From the NCBI GenBank assembly GCA_964523105.1, contig CAZFZN010000039.1, positions 1 through 64,000 on the forward strand: 64,000 bases of DNA, written 5' to 3'. This stretch comes from V1-33 sp964523105 (GTDB lineage Bacteria; Verrucomicrobiota; Verrucomicrobiia; Verrucomicrobiales; V1-33). The notes beneath the pieces were generated by a model. That model was not told the origin of the DNA, made no database searches, and saw nothing but the letters and a program-made list of their open reading frames with translations. A program made the translations under genes and the position numbers. Positions 35,027 to 42,408 of the stretch are shown here, in pieces; position 1 is the stretch's first letter, and each line of letters opens with the position of its first letter.

Positions 35027-35905
35027 ATGCCACTCATCATCAACGGCGAAACCATTCCCGACGAGCTCATCAGCGGGGAGTTTCAGGTCATCAAAGCGCA
35101 CTACGAGCGGATGGGCCGCGTTTCCTGCTGCGAGCGCGATGCGGAGTTTCGCAACTACGCAAAGGAGAACGTCATCGCCCGGGTGCTGCTCAATCAGGAA
35201 GCGGAGCGCCGCTATCCTGACATCACGGATGAAGATATCGCCGCCCGGGTGGAGAGCCTGATCGCCGAGCATGGAGGCCGCGACCAGTTCTTCGCCAACA
35301 TCGGGCTGTCGCTGGAGCAGGAGCCCCTCGTGCGCGACGATGTGCGCTCCGGTCTTCGCATGGACCGGCTGCTGCAGGACTCATGGGGCGGCGGCGGCCC
35401 GCCGTCCGAACTGGACCAGCGCGCGTGGTATCAGCACCATTTGGACGAATTCATGACACCGGAGGAGGTCAGTGCGCTGCACCTCTTCAAACATGTGGAA
35501 AAGGTCGAGGACCGCGATGGCATCTACAACAAGCTGCGCGAAATCCGCGCGCAGGCCAAAGCCGGAGCCGATTTCCACGCGCTGGCGCTGGAGCACACAG
35601 ACAAGGAGGACAAACTGGTGGACCTCGGGTGGTTCAAACGCGGCGACTTCATGGAGGAATTCGATCTCATCATCTTCTCGCTCGATGAAGGCGAGATGTC
35701 CCCCGTCTTCGCCAGTCACTGGGGATTCCATCTGGCGAAAGTCACCGGTCGTCGCGCTCCCGCAGCCATGCCGTTCGAGGAAGTCAAAGGGACGGTGCTC
35801 GAGCGCATGACGGCAGAGCACCGTCAGGCGGTGACGCAGAAACTGGTGGCCGAACTGAAAGAGCGCGCGGAAATCCTCGAAGAGGTCACTTCTTCAGAGT
35901 CCTGA
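35027..35905 (+). CDS. PpiC-type peptidyl-prolyl isomerase, cytoplasmic
   Basis: This is a 292-residue protein without signal peptide from the ATG at 35027 (MPLIINGETIPDELISGEFQ). The N-terminal half is helical and SurA-like. The parvulin/rotamase domain (about 145-245) has VSALHLFKHVEK, AGADFHALALEHT, DLGWFKRGDFMEEFD, and SPVFASHWGFHLAKVTGR. It probably acts as a chaperone for prolyl isomerisation in the cytoplasm. Its 3' end overlaps the end of selB by 20 bases on the opposite strand. It diverges from the ArsR gene across one of the two operators. Confidence 0.85.
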   Translation: MPLIINGETIPDELISGEFQVIKAHYERMGRVSCCERDAEFRNYAKENVIARVLLNQEAERRYPDITDEDIAARVESLIAEHGGRDQFFANIGLSLEQEPLVRDDVRSGLRMDRLLQDSWGGGGPPSELDQRAWYQHHLDEFMTPEEVSALHLFKHVEKVEDRDGIYNKLREIRAQAKAGADFHALALEHTDKEDKLVDLGWFKRGDFMEEFDLIIFSLDEGEMSPVFASHWGFHLAKVTGRRAPAAMPFEEVKGTVLERMTAEHRQAVTQKLVAELKERAEILEEVTSSES

Positions 35906-37826
35906 AATCTCCCGCGCGTCGCGTCACTCCCTCGCGGTCGAGCCGTTCCAGCAGAGGAATGAGAATGCGCCGGGTGGTTCCAGTCACCTGACGCAGGTCG
36001 CTGGCGGTCGCCTGCCCTGACTTTTCGAGATGCCCGGTGATCTGCGCCTTCAGCTTCTCAAAGCCCTCCATGAGCAGCACCGCTTTTTCGTCGAGCTGCA
36101 CGGCTTCGCCGGTATCGAGCAGAAACTTCAGCGCCTGCTTGTCCACGGGAGCCGGAGCCAGTTCGCCGGGATTGGGCGGTTCGATCAGATTTTTTGCCAG
36201 GGCGGCGCGGAGTTTGGCTCCGGCGGACTGCAAAGCAGGCGGGAGTGAAGGCCGGTGTGCTCCCCAGCGCACGTAGCGTCCCGTCTTCACGAAACCCGCC
36301 GCAGTGAGCCCCGCGATGAAGGTGTCCAGCAGCCGTTTGTCAGGCAGTTTGGAAACGGCGAGAGCGGAGAGTTCGGCGAAATCCATGCCGGTGAGCTGCG
36401 GCTGTGCTTTGTGGTGCAGTTTGACGGCATTGCCGCAATCTGTCAGGGCCTGCGTCCAGCACTCCGCGTCGATGAGCCAGACCGGGTCGGCGATGATCGT
36501 TTTCGCGGAGGCCAGCTTGGCAACGGCCGCTTCCACCTCCCCGCGGCTGAAGCGGCTTTTGAGCAGGGCCGCTGTGCGCAGCATGGCGGAGTCACGTTTG
36601 AGTTTCGCGGCGAGCAGGGCGGCCGGATCATCGGATGCGGCGGCGCAGGCTTCGAGACAGGCGCGGCTGCGCGGTTTGCGAAAATGGGCGCGGCTCGCGT
36701 CCGGCTCCAGCACGATGCCGCCGGCAATCGTCGCCTGCCTCGCAAAGTCACGCAGCACGAAACGGTCGCCCGCGAAGGCATAAACCGGAGCGCGGAAGCG
36801 CAGTTGGGCGCAAACGCGCGTGCCGGGCTCCATGGTGCGCGTGCCCTGAAGATAAAGCCGCGCTTCGTGTGCCGAGCCACCATGATGCCACAGCAGTTTC
36901 TGGCCGTTGCGCAGCGGTCTGGTCGCCATCGGCGAGCCCGGGACTTCACGCGTGGTTTTGTCCAGCACGACATCGAGCGTGTCGCAGGCACTGCCCAGCG
37001 AGGCGAGCGTGATGATGTCGCCGCGGCGGACGCCGGCTTTGTCTTCCCGGTCCGCGATGGCGATGTCGGCGAGGTTCACGGCCGTGCGCATTCCTGGCAG
37101 GGCGGTCTCGAGGTTGCTGCTGTGGCTCTGTAGATTTCGCAGATGCGTTTTCAGTCCTGACGGCTGCACCACCGCCTCCGCCCCGCGCTGAAAAACGCCG
37201 CCGCTGAGCGTGCCGGTGACCACCGTGCCGATGCCCTGCGGCGAGAAAGTCCGGTCCACCGGCAGGCGCGGCTTGCCGATGTCCGCGGGCGGCGGGGTCT
37301 CGCGCAGTACCGCAGCAAGGGCGGCCCTGAGTTCTGTCAGGCCTCTTCCTGAGGGCGACGCCACCGGCACGACCGGCGCGGCGGCGAAGGGCGTGCCGGC
37401 CAGCGATTCGCGCACGACTTCCGCGGTGAACTCCGGGTCCTCCACGAGGTCGGATTTTGTCAGGGCTATGACGGCGCGGGTGATGCCCAGATAACTGAGA
37501 ATCTGCAGGTGCTCCTCCGTCTGCGGCATCCAGCCGTCGTCCGCCGCCACCACGAAGAGCGCCACATCGATGCTCCCCACGCCGGCCACCATGTTCTTTA
37601 CGAAATCGGCGTGGCCCGGCACATCGATGATGCCGAGACTGTAAATCGCGCCGTCCCGCTCCGGGTCCGGAATGTCGAGGTGGGCAAATCCGAGGTCGAT
37701 GGTCATGCCGCGTGCCTTTTCCTCCGGCAATCGGTCGGGATCAGTTCCTGTCAGGGCTTTGACCAGCGAACTCTTGCCGTGGTCGATGTGACCGGCGGTG
37801 CCGAGAATGTAATGGCGGGGGATCAT
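35886..37826 (-). CDS. selB: Selenocysteine-specific elongation factor
   Basis: This is a 646-residue protein from the ATG at 37826 (MIPRHYILGTAGHIDHGKSS). SelB brings Sec-tRNA to UGA codons that carry a SECIS hairpin. Visible: GTP-binding G1 GHIDHGKS (12-19), ARGMTIDLGFAHL switch, DVPGHADFVKNM (G3), LTKSDLV (G4), EF-Tu-like domains 2 and 3, then the C-terminal winged-helix region that binds SECIS RNA (KSGQATASDLRQVTGTTRRI near the end). No selA, selD or selC gene is in the window. Presence implies the organism makes at least one selenoprotein. Confidence 0.92.
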   Translation of the reverse strand: MIPRHYILGTAGHIDHGKSSLVKALTGTDPDRLPEEKARGMTIDLGFAHLDIPDPERDGAIYSLGIIDVPGHADFVKNMVAGVGSIDVALFVVAADDGWMPQTEEHLQILSYLGITRAVIALTKSDLVEDPEFTAEVVRESLAGTPFAAAPVVPVASPSGRGLTELRAALAAVLRETPPPADIGKPRLPVDRTFSPQGIGTVVTGTLSGGVFQRGAEAVVQPSGLKTHLRNLQSHSSNLETALPGMRTAVNLADIAIADREDKAGVRRGDIITLASLGSACDTLDVVLDKTTREVPGSPMATRPLRNGQKLLWHHGGSAHEARLYLQGTRTMEPGTRVCAQLRFRAPVYAFAGDRFVLRDFARQATIAGGIVLEPDASRAHFRKPRSRACLEACAAASDDPAALLAAKLKRDSAMLRTAALLKSRFSRGEVEAAVAKLASAKTIIADPVWLIDAECWTQALTDCGNAVKLHHKAQPQLTGMDFAELSALAVSKLPDKRLLDTFIAGLTAAGFVKTGRYVRWGAHRPSLPPALQSAGAKLRAALAKNLIEPPNPGELAPAPVDKQALKFLLDTGEAVQLDEKAVLLMEGFEKLKAQITGHLEKSGQATASDLRQVTGTTRRILIPLLERLDREGVTRRAGDFRTLKK

Positions 37827-37956
37827 GCTGCGCGGAGGTATGATGAAAGGAACGGGAATGTCGAATGGCGAATGGCGGATTTTAGTGCTCACTGCGCCAT
37901 GGTCAGTGCGGAGTGCCCGGCAGTCGCGGGGCAGGGCACCGGTCAACCTCATTCCC

Positions 37957-38619
37957 ATGCGTCTCGTCCTGACATTCCTTGCCATCGCACTCCTGATCAC
38001 CATTCCGTTTCTCATCTGGGGCGACTGGTTCGAGCGCATGTTCACCGGCGATGCGCTGCAGCAGTGGCTGGCCTCTTATGGAAAGCCGTGGGGCTGGCTC
38101 GCGGGCATGCTGCTGCTGACGGCCGATCTGGTTCTGCCGGTGCCCGGCACGGCGGTGATGAGCGGCCTCGGTTATGTTTACGGCGCGGCGGCCGGCGGGC
38201 TGGTGTCCGCCGCGGGCTCCTTCCTCTCCGGAGCGCTGGCCTACGGGCTGTGCCGGAAATGCGGCGAACCGATGGCGCGCCGGCTCATGGGAGGGCAGGG
38301 GTTCGACCAGGGTGCCAGGCTCTTCGCCGGCGGCGGCGGCGGATTCATTGTCGCCGGTTCCCGCTGTCTTCCGCTCCTTCCGGAAGTGGTCGCCTGCATG
38401 GCGGGCCTGACAAGAATGCGGGCGGCGCGGTTTTTTCCGGCGCTCGCCTGCGGCAGCCTGCCGGTTGGATTCATCTTCGCGTGGATCGGCGCCGCCGGGC
38501 GGGCATCACCGGGGCTGGCGATCGGATTGAGCGTCGTGGTTCCGGTGGGGCTCTACGCCGTGGCGCTGCTGGTGCTGCGGAAAAAAGCAGGCTCCCCGCC
38601 GCACCGCCCGCCTCACTGA
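37957..38619 (+). CDS. TVP38/TMEM64 (DedA-related) membrane protein
   Basis: This is a 220-residue protein with about five hydrophobic segments. The SNARE-associated/DedA-like core is seen in ADLVLPVPGTAVMSGLGYVY and GGFIVAGSRCLPLLPEVVAC; the conserved Gly-x-x-Arg and Pro-Glu are those of the VTT domain implicated in lipid scrambling. The start is the ATG at 37957; the in-frame region upstream overlaps the selB promoter and is not protein-like. It converges on uvrA with a 7-base overlap of the two 3' ends. Confidence 0.8.
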   Translation: MRLVLTFLAIALLITIPFLIWGDWFERMFTGDALQQWLASYGKPWGWLAGMLLLTADLVLPVPGTAVMSGLGYVYGAAAGGLVSAAGSFLSGALAYGLCRKCGEPMARRLMGGQGFDQGARLFAGGGGGFIVAGSRCLPLLPEVVACMAGLTRMRAARFFPALACGSLPVGFIFAWIGAAGRASPGLAIGLSVVVPVGLYAVALLVLRKKAGSPPHRPPH

Positions 38620-41600
38620 AGTTTGGCGCGCAGATAGTGTCCTGTCAGGCTCTCCGCGCACGCCGCAATTTTTTCCGGCGGGCCCTGCGCGACGATGCCG
38701 CCGCCCGCCGCGCCGCCTTCGGGACCCATATCGATGACCCAGTCGGCGCATTTGATGACGTCGAGATTGTGCTCGATGACGATGAGCGTGTTCCCCTGGT
38801 CCCGCAGGTTGAACAGGACGCGCAGGAGCACCTCGATATCGCTGAAGTGCAGACCGGTGGTCGGCTCGTCGAGCAGATAAAGCGTGCGGCCGGTGGCGCG
38901 CTTGCCGAGTTCGGCGGCGAGCTTGAGCCGCTGGGCCTCGCCGCCGCTCAGCGTGTTGGCCGGCTGGCCGAGCTTCAAATAACCGAGACCGACGCTGCAC
39001 ATCATGCGCAGCTTGTCGCCCAGCCCTAGAACCGCACGGAAGAAGTCGCTCGCTTCGTCCAGCGACATCTCCAGCACTTCGGCGATGTTGCGGCCCTTGT
39101 AGGTCACCTCCAGCACCTCGCGGTTGTAGCGCTTTCCCTCACAGGCCTCACAGGTCACATAGACATCGCTCAGAAAATGCATATCGATGCGGATGAGTCC
39201 GTCGCCCTCACAGGTCTCGCAGCGTCCGCCCGCGGTGTTGAAGCTGAACGTCCCCGGCGTGTAGCCGCGCACTTTGCTCGCGGGCAACTGGCTGAACAGC
39301 TCGCGAATCTGCGTGAACGCTCCGATGAACGTCGCCGGATTGCTCCGCGGACTGCGGCCGATGGGGCTTTGGTCAATGACCACCGCTTTGTCCAGCTGCT
39401 GCAGGCCGCTGATGCCGGCGTGTTTGCCCGGCGGGTCCTTCGATTGATAGAGCCGGCGGAAAATTTCGCGCCGCAGGATGTCGTCCACCAGCGTGCTCTT
39501 GCCGCTGCCGCTCACGCCGGTGACGCACACCATGCAGCCGAGCGGAAAGCTCACGTCCATGCCCCGCAGATTGTTCTCCGCCGCGCCGTGGACGGTGATC
39601 CAGCCGGTATCCAGCACGTCCTGTTTCAACCCCGGCACTGGCGGCGGCACCACGCGGTGCTTTGGCGCCGCGATCCTCGCGATTCCCGCCAGAAAGCGCC
39701 CCGTTTCCGATTTCTCCGCGGCGCGCACCTCGTTCACCGTGCCCGCGGCGATGAGTTCGCCGCCGCGCGGCCCGGCACCGGGGCCGAGGTCGATCACAAA
39801 ATCCGCCGCCGCGATGGTGTCTTCGTCGTGCTCGACCACGACGACCGTATTTCCCAGGTCGCGCAACTCCCGCAGCGTCGCCAGCAGCCGGTCGTTGTCG
39901 CGCTGATGCAGCCCGATGCTCGGCTCATCCAGCACGTAAAGCACGCCGCTCAGCCGCGAGCCCAGCTGCGTCGCCAGCCGGATGCGCTGCGCCTCACCGC
40001 CGCTCAGCGAGCCGTATTCCCGCGACAGCGTCAGATAGCCAACGCCGACATCGTCGAGAAAGCGCAGCCGTGACTCCAGCTCCCTCAGCACCTCCGGGAC
40101 GATCTGCCGCTGCTGCTCTGTGAGATTCAGAGACCGCAGCGCGTTTCGGGCCTCGGAAACGGTGAGTGCAGTGAATTGGTCTATCGCCACCGTGGCGGGG
40201 ACCTCCGGTCCCCGGAACTCACGGGGACCGGAGGTCCCCGCCACATTGTTCACGCCCCAATGCTCCAGCATGGCCCGCGTGGGCCGGAACATCACGACAT
40301 CAATCACGTCCACGATCCCGTCTTCTCCTTTGATCAGGTTCGCCTGTTTGGTGTCACTTACGCCGAGACCGTCCGTGGAGCGATACCAGAAATTCTCCCC
40401 GACATTCACAAACCCCCTGCCCTCGAGCATCACGGCGACTTCGTCTCTCTCCGGCAACTCACCATTCAAAACCCGCTGCGAAATCACTAGACGCAGTCCT
40501 TCAGATGATTCCCAAATCCCTTCAAACCAGATGTCATCCCCAAGCACCATGTTTTGCAGCAACTGACGATCCAGGTATTCCAATGGAGAGGCGTCATCCT
40601 GAGCTACCCGGACACCGCCGCCTTGAAGCTTGACCGCGCGCGGTGTGATGCCGGCGTAAAGCGGGCGCGTTGCTTTGAAAATGCGGGGGCGCAGACCGTG
40701 CCCCGCCTTTTCCACCACCTCATAGATATCATGCTCCCCGCCGTAATCCAGCAGGTGCAACTCCCCTGGCGGATTCCAAATCAGGCCTTCCTGGAGGCAC
40801 CACGTGTGGAGGATTTCGTACTGCTTTCGTCGCGCAGCTTCGTTTCCACGGAGAGTCTCTGCCGGCGATTCCTCTCGAACTGCTCCCGCAGTTCGGCGGA
40901 GGAAAGCCCAGGCTGATTCAAGCGCCGTTGGCGCATTTGTTCGATGGTGAGCAGCTTCATGGTCGTCATTGAAATCTGAAATCGCTGCACTGCCAACGGG
41001 ATTTACCTCCAGCGTCACCGCCAGAAACTCCGGTTTCAGCCGCCGGCCCTTGCAGGCCTGACACGGCGCGGGGTTCATGTAGCGGCGGATGTTCAGCTTC
41101 ACGAACTCACTCTCGCTCTCCGCCAGCAGGCGCTGCGCTTCGTGGGCCAGACCTTCGAAGGGCTTGGCGACCACGCGCGTTGTCGCGCTTTTGGCGATGT
41201 CCATTTTGATCGCCGTTTTTCCCGTGCCGTGGAAGAGCGCGTCTTTGAATGCCTGCGGCAGCGATGCGAACGGCGCCTTCACATCCACGCCAAAGTGCGC
41301 CGCCAGCGCGGCGATCTTGCGGTCGTGGACCGACTTCAGTTTCGGATTTTTGCCCCACCAGGTTTTCACCGCGCCGTCGGCCAGCGACTTCTGCTGGTCC
41401 GGCACGAGCAAATCAGGATCGCACCACATCTGCGTGCCCAGCCCCTCACAGGTCGCGCAGGCACCGGCGTGACTGTTGAACGAGAAATGCCGCGGCGTCA
41501 GCGGCGGCATGCGAAAGCCCGTCTCCGGATTCGCATACAGCGTGGTGAACACCTTCTCCCGCCAGCTGTCGCCTTCCTGGATGAGCACGAGTACCCGGCT

Positions 41601-42293
41601 CGCCGCGCCGCTCCAGCGCAGGGCCACCGGCAATGAATCCATCAGCCGCGTGCGAATGTCAGGCCGCACCACGAGACGGTCCACCACCAGATCCACCGGC
41701 GCGCCCTCCTTCACGTCAGGCCTGTCCTCCAGATCGCACACCGCGCCATTCACCCGCACTCTTACAAAACCCTGACGCTGCAGCTTCTCGAACAGCTTCT
41801 TCGGCTGCATCGTCTCGCTCTCCGGCAGCGGCGCCAGCACCATGATCCGCGAGCCCTCCGGCAGCGCCAGGATTTCCTCCGCGATCTCCGGCGTGGTGTA
41901 GCGGTGAATCTTTGCGCCCGTGACCGGATCGTGCGGCGTGCCGCAGGTCGCGTAGAGCACGCGCAGGAAATCATAGATTTCCGTCACCGTCGCGATGGTG
42001 CTGCGCGGATTCGCCGCCGCGGTGTGCTGCTCGATCGCTATCGCCGGCGACAAACCCTCGATGCTGTCCACGTCCGGCTTTTCGAGCCGCTCCAAAAACT
42101 GCTGCGCGTGCGCGCTCAGACTCTCCACATAACGCCGCTGCCCCTCCGCATAGAGCGTGTCGAACGCGAGCGACGACTTCCCGCTGCCGCTCACGCCGGT
42201 GATCACCGTCAGGCTGTGCTTCGGCAGCGCGACCGTGATGTTCTTCAGGTTGTGCTGCCGCGCGCCGGTGATGCGGATGAAGTCGTCGGGCAT
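38613..42293 (-). CDS. uvrA: UvrA excinuclease subunit with large internal insertion
   Basis: This is a 1226-residue protein; typical UvrA is about 940. UvrA recognises DNA lesions in nucleotide excision repair. Both ABC modules are complete: Walker A GVSGSGKSSLAFDTL near the start and GVSGSGKSTLVDDIL near residue 960; signatures LSGGEAQRIRLATQLGS and LSGGEAQRLKLAAELGK; Walker B VLYVLDEPSIGLH and TLYLLDEPTTGLH. Zinc modules are CATCEG/CQACKG and CETCEG/CEACEG. About 274 extra residues lie between RLKPEFLAVTLEVN and IDQFTALTVSEARN, where ordinary UvrA has a short loop. Whether the protein is active is unknown, but the frame is preserved through both halves. Confidence 0.9.
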   Translation of the reverse strand: MPDDFIRITGARQHNLKNITVALPKHSLTVITGVSGSGKSSLAFDTLYAEGQRRYVESLSAHAQQFLERLEKPDVDSIEGLSPAIAIEQHTAAANPRSTIATVTEIYDFLRVLYATCGTPHDPVTGAKIHRYTTPEIAEEILALPEGSRIMVLAPLPESETMQPKKLFEKLQRQGFVRVRVNGAVCDLEDRPDVKEGAPVDLVVDRLVVRPDIRTRLMDSLPVALRWSGAASRVLVLIQEGDSWREKVFTTLYANPETGFRMPPLTPRHFSFNSHAGACATCEGLGTQMWCDPDLLVPDQQKSLADGAVKTWWGKNPKLKSVHDRKIAALAAHFGVDVKAPFASLPQAFKDALFHGTGKTAIKMDIAKSATTRVVAKPFEGLAHEAQRLLAESESEFVKLNIRRYMNPAPCQACKGRRLKPEFLAVTLEVNPVGSAAISDFNDDHEAAHHRTNAPTALESAWAFLRRTAGAVREESPAETLRGNEAARRKQYEILHTWCLQEGLIWNPPGELHLLDYGGEHDIYEVVEKAGHGLRPRIFKATRPLYAGITPRAVKLQGGGVRVAQDDASPLEYLDRQLLQNMVLGDDIWFEGIWESSEGLRLVISQRVLNGELPERDEVAVMLEGRGFVNVGENFWYRSTDGLGVSDTKQANLIKGEDGIVDVIDVVMFRPTRAMLEHWGVNNVAGTSGPREFRGPEVPATVAIDQFTALTVSEARNALRSLNLTEQQRQIVPEVLRELESRLRFLDDVGVGYLTLSREYGSLSGGEAQRIRLATQLGSRLSGVLYVLDEPSIGLHQRDNDRLLATLRELRDLGNTVVVVEHDEDTIAAADFVIDLGPGAGPRGGELIAAGTVNEVRAAEKSETGRFLAGIARIAAPKHRVVPPPVPGLKQDVLDTGWITVHGAAENNLRGMDVSFPLGCMVCVTGVSGSGKSTLVDDILRREIFRRLYQSKDPPGKHAGISGLQQLDKAVVIDQSPIGRSPRSNPATFIGAFTQIRELFSQLPASKVRGYTPGTFSFNTAGGRCETCEGDGLIRIDMHFLSDVYVTCEACEGKRYNREVLEVTYKGRNIAEVLEMSLDEASDFFRAVLGLGDKLRMMCSVGLGYLKLGQPANTLSGGEAQRLKLAAELGKRATGRTLYLLDEPTTGLHFSDIEVLLRVLFNLRDQGNTLIVIEHNLDVIKCADWVIDMGPEGGAAGGGIVAQGPPEKIAACAESLTGHYLRAKLQ
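40185..41006 (-). other. In-frame insertion in uvrA with kinase-like domain
   Basis: This is about 820 bp, less GC-rich than uvrA around it. The inserted protein has CLQEGLIWNPPG, GGEHDIYEVVEKAGHG, SPLEYLDRQLLQNMVLGDDI and DGIVDVIDVVMFRPT. The last three resemble the small protein-kinase-like domain found in polyvalent proteins of mobile elements (the DxxxVDVxxxRP end is its usual hallmark). In the alternative minus frame, 40969-40820 encodes a separate protein-like N-terminus (MKLLTIEQMRQRRLNQPGLS), which joins the uvrA frame only through a shift near 40830. It looks like a captured gene that was shifted into frame. The 5' (uvrA-downstream) edge holds a 23-bp perfect inverted repeat. Confidence 0.65.
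40192..40244. repeat. 23-bp perfect inverted repeat inside uvrA
   Basis: The arms 40192-40214 and 40222-40244 are exact reverse complements with a 7-base loop; the stem contains GGGGACCTCCGGTCCCCG, itself palindromic. It is translated in frame as a Gly/Pro-rich linker (VAGTSGPREFRGPEVPATV) at the edge of the insertion. Confidence 0.9.
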
Positions 42294-42408
42294 GAAGCCA
42301 GGAAATCTCCCCGCGCCGCCTGATCTGCAATCAGGTATTGTGCAACGCACCCGGTCCCGGCGACTGTCTCCTTGCGGGGCATTCTGCAAAAGGGGCGCGC
42401 GGGGATGC

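Noticed and set aside
40781..40996. Separate small gene on the minus strand inside uvrA
   Set aside because: Its N-terminus is protein-like, but the frame soon ends and the remainder of the protein is in the uvrA frame; treated as part of the inserted segment.
40185..41006. Intein in UvrA
   Set aside because: No Cys/Ser at the upstream splice point followed by intein blocks and no His-Asn at the downstream end; the insertion looks like a kinase-like domain.
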